Assembly: GCA_003499955.1 (NCBI GenBank)
Contig: DNRP01000165.1
Coordinates: forward strand, 1 to 12,867
From: Cyanobacteria bacterium UBA9971
Lineage (GTDB): Bacteria > Cyanobacteriota > Vampirovibrionia > Gastranaerophilales > UBA9971
DNA length: 12,867 bases
Direction of reading: 5' to 3'
Shown: positions 6,641 through 12,867 of the stretch, in pieces
How positions within the stretch are numbered: the first letter of the stretch is position 1
How the letters are laid out: the number at the start of each line of letters is the position of its first letter
Program-made: the position numbers and the translations under genes
The notes under the pieces: generated by a model
Seen by the model: the letters and a program-made list of their open reading frames with translations, nothing else
Database searches by the model: none
What the model was told of the DNA's origin: nothing

Positions 6641-7963
6641 TTACCTGACGCTTATGCCTTCGTTGAGGTACTTAATTAGCGGATAGATAAAGAATTCGAT
6701 GATGCGCCTCTTTCCGACTTTAACTTCCGCAGAAAGGCTCATACCCGGGGTTATTTTTTCTTTTTTTCCTTCCACGATAAGAGTCTGCTCTAAAGGAGTA
6801 ACATAAATTTCATAAACAGGACCAAGTTTTTCATCCTGAATACTGCTTTTTGAAACACTTTTAACAACACCTTTAAGCAATCCGTATTTCTGGAAACTGA
6901 AAGTGTCTATTTTGATTTGAACAGGCATTTTCTCTTTTACAAAGCCTATATCTTGATTTAAAACAGTAGCTTTAATTAAAAGAGGAGTATTTGACGGTGT
7001 AATAGAAATTAATTTCTCCGCAGGTGTTACAACGCCGCCTATTGTATGAATTAAAAGTTTGTCAACATAACCATCTACAGGAGAAGTTATACTTTGTTTT
7101 TTATTTTTAAACTCTATTTGTTCAACTTCTGATTTTATTTGGATTTCCTGCTTTTGTTTATCTGCAAGCTCTTTAAGGGTTTCGGATTTAAAGTTTTGTT
7201 TAGTGTAGGCAATTTCATTATTTAGTTGAAGCTTTTTATAGCTTAGTTGCTGGAGTTTGTATTTTAATTTATCTATTTCAGTCCTGTATGACTGGATATT
7301 GTTAACTTCTTTAGTGTACTCATCTTTTGAGATAATATCTATAACTTTTTTAAGCCTTACTTCTCTCTCCAAGCTTGTATTTAAAAGATTTTGATAATTA
7401 ACCTGCTCGGTTTGAGCGGATTTAATTTCTTCTTCTGTACTTTTTAAATCTTCCTGTTTAGCTTTTAATTGCTCGTTAAGACTTGAAATGCTTGAAGAGT
7501 AAAGCTCATTCTGTGTTGCGGCTGTGTCAGAACCGCCTGTCGAGATGAAAGACCTGCCGTTTGCTTGAGCGTTAAGTCTTTTTATTTCAAGGCGGATGTT
7601 TTGTTGATTTTCTTTTGAAGACTCTAAAGCAGGCTCTGTGCTGGAAGGGTCTATTTCCATCAAAGTTTGCCCTGCTTTGACAAAATCTCCTTCTTTAACA
7701 AGAATTTGTCTTATAGAGCCTGTATCAAGCGGCTGAATGATTTTAACTTCGCCATCTGGAATCACTATGCCTCTTGCTGAAACCACAACATCAACTTTTC
7801 CTATAATCAGCCATAAAACAGTTATTATGATTAAGGCAACGATTGTCCAGAAAGTAAAAAGACCAAGCGGGCTTACCGGATTATCTTCTATTTCTGAAAG
7901 AGTTGGCTTAAATTCATGTGAATCGTCTTTATTTATTAATTCTTTAATTTTTTTAATTATCAT
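6641..7963 (-). CDS. HlyD-family periplasmic adaptor of a type I secretion system
   Basis: This membrane-fusion protein should link the inner-membrane ABC exporter to the TolC-like duct. The 440-aa product has a short cytoplasmic N-terminus, one membrane helix (about 35-55), and the first half of a biotinyl-lipoyl domain (RGIVIPDGEVKIIQPLDTG, then VKEGDFVKAGQTLMEIDP, 64-106). A long alpha-helical coiled-coil hairpin follows (about 110-288), and then the second lipoyl half (SPVDGYVDKLLIHTIGGVV, 294-312). A beta-barrel region ends in the HlyD-type tail TPGMSLSAEVKVGKRR (405-420) followed by IIEFFIYPLIKYL. That tail is typical of protein-exporting adaptors, not drug-efflux ones. The ATG directly abuts the exporter stop codon (TAAATG), with AAGGGG about 11 nt upstream inside the exporter gene, so translation is likely coupled. 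It is the last clear gene of the operon. Confidence 0.95.
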   Translation of the reverse strand: MIIKKIKELINKDDSHEFKPTLSEIEDNPVSPLGLFTFWTIVALIIITVLWLIIGKVDVVVSARGIVIPDGEVKIIQPLDTGSIRQILVKEGDFVKAGQTLMEIDPSSTEPALESSKENQQNIRLEIKRLNAQANGRSFISTGGSDTAATQNELYSSSISSLNEQLKAKQEDLKSTEEEIKSAQTEQVNYQNLLNTSLEREVRLKKVIDIISKDEYTKEVNNIQSYRTEIDKLKYKLQQLSYKKLQLNNEIAYTKQNFKSETLKELADKQKQEIQIKSEVEQIEFKNKKQSITSPVDGYVDKLLIHTIGGVVTPAEKLISITPSNTPLLIKATVLNQDIGFVKEKMPVQIKIDTFSFQKYGLLKGVVKSVSKSSIQDEKLGPVYEIYVTPLEQTLIVEGKKEKITPGMSLSAEVKVGKRRIIEFFIYPLIKYLNEGISVR

Positions 7964-10075
7964 TTAGGATTTTACCCCTTCCTGCTGGTCAATAAGAAAT
8001 TGATAATAGCCGTTTTTAGCGACTAACTCTTGATGAGTTCCTGATTCTATTATTTGTCCTTTTTCAAGAACTATAATTATATCACTGGATTTAACCGCTG
8101 AAAGTCTGTGAGCAATAATAAAAGTTGTCCTTCCTTGCTTTATTTTATCAAGATTAGTAAGAATTATTCGCTCTGACTCATAATCAAGAGCCGATGTTGC
8201 TTCATCAAAAATTAAGATTTTAGGGTCGGTGATTAAAGCTCTTGCAATTGCCACTCTTTGTTTTTGTCCGCCTGAAAGAGTTGAGCCTCTTTCTCCGACA
8301 ATTGTATCGTATCCTTCAGGAAGCTGGGATATAAATTCATGGGCTCCCGCTATCTTTGAAACGTGAATAATCAGCTCTATCGGAGCATCAGTTCTTGGCA
8401 TAGCTATATTTTCTCTTATAGTTCCCGAAAATAGATAGTTTTCCTGAAGCACTACGCCAATATTTGACCTTAGCCAAAGAGGGTTCATGTGGCGAATGTC
8501 GACCTCATCGACATAAATAGCGCCTTCATTTGTAAGATATAGTCTTTGTATAAGCTTTGTTACGGTGCTTTTTCCGCTGCCGCTTCTACCGACTATTCCT
8601 ACACTCATCCCCGGCTTTATGTCAAAACTTAATTTTTCAAGAACATTTGGGGTATTTACCGAATATTTAAAAGAAATATTTTCAAATTTCACACTTCCCT
8701 GAAGTTGTGGAAGGGTTATAAGCTTGCTTGACTGGATTTCTACAGGGTGGTTCAGGATATCCCCAAGTCTGTCAACTCCTAAAAGTGCCTGTTGGAATTC
8801 ATTCCAGAGATTTACAAGCCTTAGAATCGGACCTGTAAATTGTCCTGCAAACATCTGGAAAGCTATTAACTGACCTATAGTTAATTTATTATCTATTACA
8901 AGCTTTACCCCGAAGTAAAGAATGCATATTGTCATTGCTTTTTGGAATAATCCCGATATTGCAGAGGCGATATTTCCCATATTAGAAAGTTTAAACCCTG
9001 ATTTGACATAATCTCCAAGATAATCTTCCCATTTTCTTTGCATAGAACCTTCAATGGCAAGGGATTTTACTGTCTGGATTCCTGTAACTGATTCTACAAG
9101 ATAAGAATTAGATTGAGCGCCCATTTGAAACTTGTCTTCAAGCCTTTTTCTAAGCTCGGGAGTTATTGTTACATAAAGTATGGCAATTAATGCCACGAAT
9201 CCAAGCACTACAAAAGTAAGTTTCATGCTGTAAAAGAACATAATTACAACAAAAACCGTCGAGAAAAACAGATCTATTATTAAAGAAACCGACTTGTCTG
9301 TAATGAAATTTCTTATCTGATCAAGTTCCCTTATTCTTGAGATTATGTTCCCGACTTTTCTGCTTTCAAAATATACAAATGGCAAGTTAAATAAGTGTTT
9401 AAAAAGCTTAGCGCCAAGCTTGGCATCGATTTTTGAAGCAGTATGAACGAAAATATATTTCCTGCTGACATTTAAAAGAAATTCAAATATCATTACCGCA
9501 ACAAAAGCGAAAGCAAGAACGTCGAGAGTTGTCATACTGCGATGGACTATGACTTTATCAAGAATTACCTGCGTAAATAAAGGTGTTATCAACCCGAAAA
9601 GTTGTATAATAAAAGAGCCAAGCATAACTTCCGCCATTACTCTTTTATAGTGCATTATTTCGTTAAAGAACCATTTAAATCCGAATTTTATCTGTGAATT
9701 AATCATTTTATGACTTATAACAATTAATTCACCTGTGGAAATCTCGTCAAACTCTTCAAAAGTCAGTTCTTTTGAGTTTTTTTCAAGCGGTGAAAACACA
9801 AGCATCTTTTTATTTTGCGCATCTATTTTTAAAACAGCAAGGCAGGAATTGTCTTTAAGAATTGCCATTGCAGGAAGTGGATATTTCTCTGAGAGTTTTT
9901 CTAAAGAAATTTGCTTTATTTTAGCTTTAAATTCAAAGTTTCTTATAATTTTGATGAGTTCTTCTTTAGAAATTTCCTCGTCAGTAATTCCGTATTCCCT
10001 AACCACAGTCCTTAAATCAACGTTTATCTGGTTAATTTTTGCTATTAATTCAAAACAAATTAGTCCTGTTTGCAT
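7964..10075 (-). CDS. Type I secretion ABC exporter, HlyB-like, with a degenerate C39 (CLD) domain
   Basis: The 703-aa protein fuses three parts. Residues 1-122 form a C39-like domain, about 140-425 a six-helix exporter membrane domain, and about 462-700 the ATPase. Motor motifs are complete: Walker A GRSGSGKST (496-504), Q-loop Q544, signature LSGGQ (600-604), Walker B ILIFDE (620-625), D-loop SALD (628-631) and H656. By my alignment to HlyB the C39 triad is lost: T3 replaces Cys, C78 replaces His and S95 replaces Asp. It should therefore dock unfolded substrate, as the HlyB CLD does, and not cleave a double-Gly leader. That argues for a C-terminal-signal substrate and against bacteriocin-type export. 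AGGA (10087-10084) lies 8 nt before the ATG. The start gives a slightly short CLD but matches the HlyB alignment from its YGL position. hlyD follows with no gap, and tolC lies upstream beyond a palindromic repeat. Confidence 0.96.
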   Translation of the reverse strand: MQTGLICFELIAKINQINVDLRTVVREYGITDEEISKEELIKIIRNFEFKAKIKQISLEKLSEKYPLPAMAILKDNSCLAVLKIDAQNKKMLVFSPLEKNSKELTFEEFDEISTGELIVISHKMINSQIKFGFKWFFNEIMHYKRVMAEVMLGSFIIQLFGLITPLFTQVILDKVIVHRSMTTLDVLAFAFVAVMIFEFLLNVSRKYIFVHTASKIDAKLGAKLFKHLFNLPFVYFESRKVGNIISRIRELDQIRNFITDKSVSLIIDLFFSTVFVVIMFFYSMKLTFVVLGFVALIAILYVTITPELRKRLEDKFQMGAQSNSYLVESVTGIQTVKSLAIEGSMQRKWEDYLGDYVKSGFKLSNMGNIASAISGLFQKAMTICILYFGVKLVIDNKLTIGQLIAFQMFAGQFTGPILRLVNLWNEFQQALLGVDRLGDILNHPVEIQSSKLITLPQLQGSVKFENISFKYSVNTPNVLEKLSFDIKPGMSVGIVGRSGSGKSTVTKLIQRLYLTNEGAIYVDEVDIRHMNPLWLRSNIGVVLQENYLFSGTIRENIAMPRTDAPIELIIHVSKIAGAHEFISQLPEGYDTIVGERGSTLSGGQKQRVAIARALITDPKILIFDEATSALDYESERIILTNLDKIKQGRTTFIIAHRLSAVKSSDIIIVLEKGQIIESGTHQELVAKNGYYQFLIDQQEGVKS

Positions 10076-10092
10076 TATTTTTATCCTATTCC

Positions 10093-10186
10093 TGTCATCC
10101 TGAGCGAAGCGAAGGATCTGTCACTTTTAGGATTGTGCTTATATTTGTTAATTAGACAGATTCTTCGGCTATGCCTCAGAATGACA
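10093..10186. repeat. REP-like palindromic element between tolC and the exporter gene
   Basis: The left arm (10093-10122) starts TGTCATCCTGAGCGAAG and the right arm (10155-10186) ends CTCAGAATGACA. The arms are near-complementary over about 30 nt (GGATCTGTC against GACAGATTC) around a 32-nt loop. It ends exactly against the tolC stop codon. This is a widely dispersed bacterial palindrome family; its translation gives the familiar spurious peptides VILSEAKDL and SFASLRMT, both readable here. Inside the operon transcript it should form a stable hairpin between the first and second genes. Confidence 0.85.
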
Positions 10187-11602
10187 TTAGTATATTTTGT
10201 CATTTCTTTGCTCCTTAACATTTTTAATTTTTGTTTTAGAAGAAGCCGGAAGTTCTTCTCCTGCTTCCGCAAGAATTCTCAGTTTATACGCTGCTTCTTC
10301 CGAGTTTATTCTTGTTTTTTCAAGTTCAAATTTCTGTGTTATCAAGTCAGACTTTTGTTTTAGATAAGAAATTTTATCTATAAGCTGCTCTTTGTTTAAT
10401 TTTTCTATCATTGCAATTTTTTCTTCTGTTAATTTTAAAGCATTTGCTTGGTTTTCAAGTTTTTGATTAGAGTCTATTGATTCTTGATAAGCTTTTTCAT
10501 AGAAACTTTTGACTGATTCAACTTTTTTATCTCTTTCCAGAGCCAGTCTTTCGATTTCAAGTTTTGTTTTTTCTCTCTGCGCCTGATTTTTCAGCCCGTC
10601 AAAAACAGGTAAAACAGAGGAAACTCTAAAAGTTAAACTTCTGTCTTCCATATCCCCGAAAGAATGAAAATAATTGTTTTTATCTGTGCCATAGAAGTAA
10701 TAATTAGTAGTAAACCTAAATTGTGGCAAATTTTGCCTTTTTAACATAGATAGCTCTGCTTTTTTCTTTTCTATTTCAAGCTGATATAGCTTGTATTCAG
10801 GAAGATTATTTATATCAAGAACTTCTGATTCTTTAATTTCAAGTTTAATGGGAGTTTTACTGTTGTTAGTTACCGGAATTATTCCTTCTTCATCATCAAA
10901 AAGGTTTAGAATCTTATCAGAAGTCGTATAATTTTCTTTTGTGTAAAAAGAAATATCAGAAAAGTTTTTCTTAAGCTCGGTTTTTAAATCATCAATTTTG
11001 TTTATCAAAACAGCGACTTTCAAAGCCTGATCTGCCATATCTGTTTTTCTTGCAGTGCCGGAGTTATATAATTTTTCATACATTGAAAAAAGAGTTTTAT
11101 TAAGAGAAAGAAGCTCCTCATTTGTTTTTAATTCCCTGCTGACAAGAAGAGTTTTTGTATAAGCATCTGAAAGATTTAATTTTAAATCTCTGAAGTTTTG
11201 AGTATAGACGGTTTGTTTTTGCAGTTTGCCTTTTTTAGCAATATCAAGATTTTTATTTCTCACCCCGAAGTCAAAAAGATTATACTGCAACCCTGCAGAA
11301 AGAGCATTAAGATATCTTGTACTGTTTGTAACAATAGAATCCCCGACAGGTGTAAGAGAAGAAGTCCCATTTGTTAGGTCTTTATCGTATTGAGAGTTGT
11401 AATTTAGCGAAACTAGAGGAAAATATTCAGACCTTGCTTCTTTAATCTCTGTTTGAGCAATCTTTACGTCAATTTCAGTGATTTTAAGATCATAAGAATT
11501 TTTGACAGCTTTCTCCAGAACACTTTTATATACCAGTGTTTCTGCTTTTGCTGTATTTATTCCTATTAAAAATATTATTATTCCAATTATTAATATTCTC
11601 AT
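10187..11602 (-). CDS. TolC-like outer-membrane efflux/secretion protein
   Basis: This is the outer-membrane duct of the tripartite system. The 471-aa precursor has a classic signal peptide (MRILIIGIIIFLIG core, likely cleavage after TAKA at 20). It then has two long helical repeats separated by strand-rich segments, as in the outer-membrane efflux protein (OEP) family. The first repeat begins LEKAVKNSYDLKITEIDVKI (29-48), with SARYFPLVSLNY-like strand text (SEYFPLVSLNYNSQ). The second begins LNINNLPEYKLYQLEIEKKK-like text near 265-285 and shows the OEP signature LPQFRFTTNYY. Length fits the family. The acidic/basic C-terminal tail is short. The ATG lacks a convincing Shine-Dalgarno, but the signal peptide fixes the start. 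It is first in the tolC, exporter, hlyD order on the minus strand, 111 nt ahead of the exporter. A dedicated TolC inside the operon suggests a self-contained exporter. Confidence 0.93.
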   Translation of the reverse strand: MRILIIGIIIFLIGINTAKAETLVYKSVLEKAVKNSYDLKITEIDVKIAQTEIKEARSEYFPLVSLNYNSQYDKDLTNGTSSLTPVGDSIVTNSTRYLNALSAGLQYNLFDFGVRNKNLDIAKKGKLQKQTVYTQNFRDLKLNLSDAYTKTLLVSRELKTNEELLSLNKTLFSMYEKLYNSGTARKTDMADQALKVAVLINKIDDLKTELKKNFSDISFYTKENYTTSDKILNLFDDEEGIIPVTNNSKTPIKLEIKESEVLDINNLPEYKLYQLEIEKKKAELSMLKRQNLPQFRFTTNYYFYGTDKNNYFHSFGDMEDRSLTFRVSSVLPVFDGLKNQAQREKTKLEIERLALERDKKVESVKSFYEKAYQESIDSNQKLENQANALKLTEEKIAMIEKLNKEQLIDKISYLKQKSDLITQKFELEKTRINSEEAAYKLRILAEAGEELPASSKTKIKNVKEQRNDKIY

Positions 11603-11657
11603 GTTATTTATTTTATCTAAAAATCAATTTTAAAAACATTTATTATATAATTTTTTT
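11603..11657. promoter_or_regulatory. tolC leader with a palindromic -10 (ATTATATAAT)
   Basis: ATTATATAAT (11642-11651) reads TATAAT on both strands. On the minus strand (11647-11642) it would start the secretion operon about 33 nt before the tolC ATG. On the plus strand (11646-11651) it lies 6 nt before the glycosyltransferase remnant ATG. Neither direction has a good -35. Confidence 0.4.
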
Positions 11658-11780
11658 ATGAAAATATTATTTTTACATAGAAATTTTCCTGCTCAATTTA
11701 GGCATTTTGCAACTTATCTTGTCCAATAGCGGGTTTTTTATGAACTTAAAGAGTCGACGATACTCTTTTTTAAAACTTAA
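11658..11780 (+). pseudogene. Decayed 5' remnant of a family-4 glycosyltransferase
   Basis: From an ATG at 11658 the plus strand reads MKILFLHRNFPA then QFRHFATYLVQ and stops at TAG (11727-11729). This is the highly recognisable N-terminus of a GT4-type glycosyltransferase group common in cyanobacteria (MKILFLH-NFP-QFRH-A). Past the stop, the same frame gives RVFYELKES before TAA at 11778. Those residues weakly recall the later Y-x-x-K-R-E segment of the same family, so an internal deletion plus a nonsense change is possible. The rest of the roughly 400-aa enzyme is absent, because the minus-strand adhesin gene ends at 11853. No Shine-Dalgarno precedes the ATG. I read it as a dead fragment, not a functional 23-aa peptide. 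Confidence 0.6.
11748..11771 (+). terminator. Possible plus-strand terminator in the glycosyltransferase remnant
   Basis: AAAGAGT (11748-11754) pairs with ACTCTTT (11762-11768) across a 7-nt loop, and the right arm runs into T6 on the plus strand. It would end any transcript of the remnant. A perfect small palindrome TAGCAATTTGCTA (11801-11813) lies just beyond, without a T-run. I see no clear minus-strand terminator for the adhesin gene. Confidence 0.35.
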
Positions 11781-11852
11781 AACGAATATTGTAGTTTAGA
11801 TAGCAATTTGCTACACCGGCAAATTTATTTGAAAGAATTGAAAATCAGCTCT

Positions 11853-12867
11853 TTATAATGACATACAAGCGTATGGAATTTGTTCGGCAATCTCTGGAGT
11901 AATATCGGTAAATTTCAATCCTAATTTGTAAGTTCCTGTACTTTCATCGTATTCTTTGCTTACAACTTTTGATTTAGTATTAATTTCAAGTCCATTAAAA
12001 TTAAATGTCAAATTTATTTCTTCGCCAATCGGAATATCTTTATCAATTGAAATCCCCGCCCCACCTGATGAAATGTCTGTAACTTTTATATTTACATCAC
12101 CCAGACTTGGAATATTAATAACACCGTCAGCGTTAATATTATATCTTAAAGAGTCACGTATATTTTGACTTTGATCCCTCATATCAGTAGGATTTAAATT
12201 TTCTTCGACATCTTCCTGGGTTTTTGACATGTTTTCATTATTATTTTCATTTCCGGTATTAGAACTGTTAGTTATGGTTGGATTAACGCTTTGATTTCTG
12301 TCCGCGTCAAGAACTTTGGCGTTTGTTTCAACTTTGCTTGCATCAGCAGTCAAATAGAACCCATCAGGGGCGTAAATTTGAATGTCTTTGTTATCTTCAA
12401 GCAGTCCTAATTTATTTTTAATTAAAATAGACCGCTTAGGAGTATTTATATCAAATCTGCTTCCGACTTTAACCTGTTTCCAGTTTAAGTTATCTCCATG
12501 AGAAAAGATTTTTGCATTATTCGAGGCAAATTTTTCTATTTCAAAGTTACCTGCATTTACATTAATGTCTGTTGTATCAACATTTGAATCATTAGTTCCC
12601 ATCATATAGAAAGAAAGAGGGTTCTTTGAATCTGTATCTACAAAAGTTCCTTTAATATTATCAGCAATCAGTTTAACTTCTTCTGCAACCAGAGCTTTAT
12701 TGATATCAATAAGTCCGCCTGCATTAAGGACATTTAAGTCTATTTTCTTGGGATCAATGGTTTCGATATCAATTTTATTGCCGTTTGCAATTATGGTTAT
12801 CAAGTCAGCAGCGCTGATATGATTAATTATAACGTCACCGGCTGCTGTTGTAAGTTTTATAGAGCCT
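11853..12867 (-). CDS. Filamentous-haemagglutinin-like repeat protein with a C-terminal PilZ domain, N-terminus beyond window
   Basis: The minus-strand frame stays open to the right edge (337 visible codons). The TTG at 12803 is therefore internal and the true start is outside the window. Visible residues 1 to about 185 are repetitive, strand-like, Asn/Asp/Ile-rich text (KLTTAAGDVIINHISAADL, NVLNAGGLIDINKA, EEVKLIADNIKG, NVNAGNFEIEKF) typical of beta-helical filamentous-haemagglutinin adhesins. An Asn/Glu/Ser-rich linker (about 188-227) follows, then a PilZ domain (about 228-337). The PilZ domain has both c-di-GMP motifs: RDSLR (237-241, RxxxR) and DISSGG (264-269, DxSxxG). The final strands include YKLGLKFTDIT. 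PilZ normally senses c-di-GMP in the cytoplasm, whereas such beta-helices are normally exported, so the pairing is unexpected. The gene lies upstream of tolC on the same strand, 250 nt away. The PilZ call is strong, the adhesin call moderate. Confidence 0.8.
   Translation of the reverse strand, partial: GSIKLTTAAGDVIINHISAADLITIIANGNKIDIETIDPKKIDLNVLNAGGLIDINKALVAEEVKLIADNIKGTFVDTDSKNPLSFYMMGTNDSNVDTTDINVNAGNFEIEKFASNNAKIFSHGDNLNWKQVKVGSRFDINTPKRSILIKNKLGLLEDNKDIQIYAPDGFYLTADASKVETNAKVLDADRNQSVNPTITNSSNTGNENNNENMSKTQEDVEENLNPTDMRDQSQNIRDSLRYNINADGVINIPSLGDVNIKVTDISSGGAGISIDKDIPIGEEINLTFNFNGLEINTKSKVVSKEYDESTGTYKLGLKFTDITPEIAEQIPYACMSL

Noticed and set aside
9735..10103. 122-codon plus-strand frame opposite the exporter N-terminus
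   Set aside because: It is antisense to the conserved C39-like domain, lacks a ribosome site, and its Ser/Phe-rich text is typical of shadow frames.
10070..10363. Open frames on both strands over the tolC/exporter junction (plus 10070-10363, minus 10081-10272)
   Set aside because: They translate the palindromic repeat (VILSEAKDL, SFASLRMT-type peptides) and the antisense of tolC, which are familiar spurious ORFs.
12801..12803. TTG at 12803 as the start of a 316-aa PilZ protein
   Set aside because: The frame continues open upstream to the window edge with the same repeat-type sequence (KLTTAAGDVIINHISAAD), and no ribosome binding site precedes the TTG.

Overview
The window is a 12.9 kb, AT-rich stretch of bacterial chromosome. 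It carries housekeeping genes (serA, dnaB), a complete tripartite type I secretion operon, and several small or odd proteins. An outer-membrane TolC-like protein means a Gram-negative (diderm) cell. The AT-rich content, the long SerA, the short N-terminal peptides ending in an aromatic residue plus Gly (ITFKG, SPAFG) and the remnant of a cyanobacterial-style glycosyltransferase make me favour a non-photosynthetic relative of cyanobacteria (Melainabacteria/Vampirovibrionia, Gastranaerophilales-like). That placement is an inference, not proved by the sequence.

Layout, left to right. At 1-551 (minus) is the 5' part of an SPFH/stomatin-type membrane protein with a clear sigma70-like promoter; it runs off the left edge. 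At 709-1707 (minus) is a LOG/lysine-decarboxylase-like Rossmann protein whose C-terminal half is duplicated. It is divergent from serA (1862-3496, plus), the first enzyme of serine synthesis. After serA come a nested palindromic element (3507-3644), an unrecognised 98-aa protein (3790-4086), an intrinsic terminator (4144-4194) and a two-CBS-domain protein (4211-4645). The CBS gene converges on and overlaps dnaB by four bases (4642-5991, minus). Next on the minus strand is a PCC/DUF296 protein (6091-6528).

From 6641 to 11602 (minus) lies a type I secretion operon in transcript order tolC, hlyB-like ABC exporter, hlyD-like adaptor. A 94-bp palindromic REP-like element sits between tolC and the exporter gene. 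Upstream of tolC, on the plus strand, is a short decayed glycosyltransferase 5' end (11658-11780). The right edge (11853-12867, minus) is the 3' end of a large gene. Its visible product joins a filamentous-haemagglutinin-like repeat region to a C-terminal PilZ domain with both c-di-GMP-binding motifs intact.

The secretion trio should form one envelope-spanning channel (inner-membrane ATPase, periplasmic adaptor, outer-membrane duct). No RTX-type substrate is visible. The adhesin-like PilZ protein next door is the only obvious surface-protein candidate, but its link to the exporter is untested. The points most worth a second look are the adhesin-PilZ fusion, the half-duplicated LOG protein, the glycosyltransferase remnant and the two palindromic elements.
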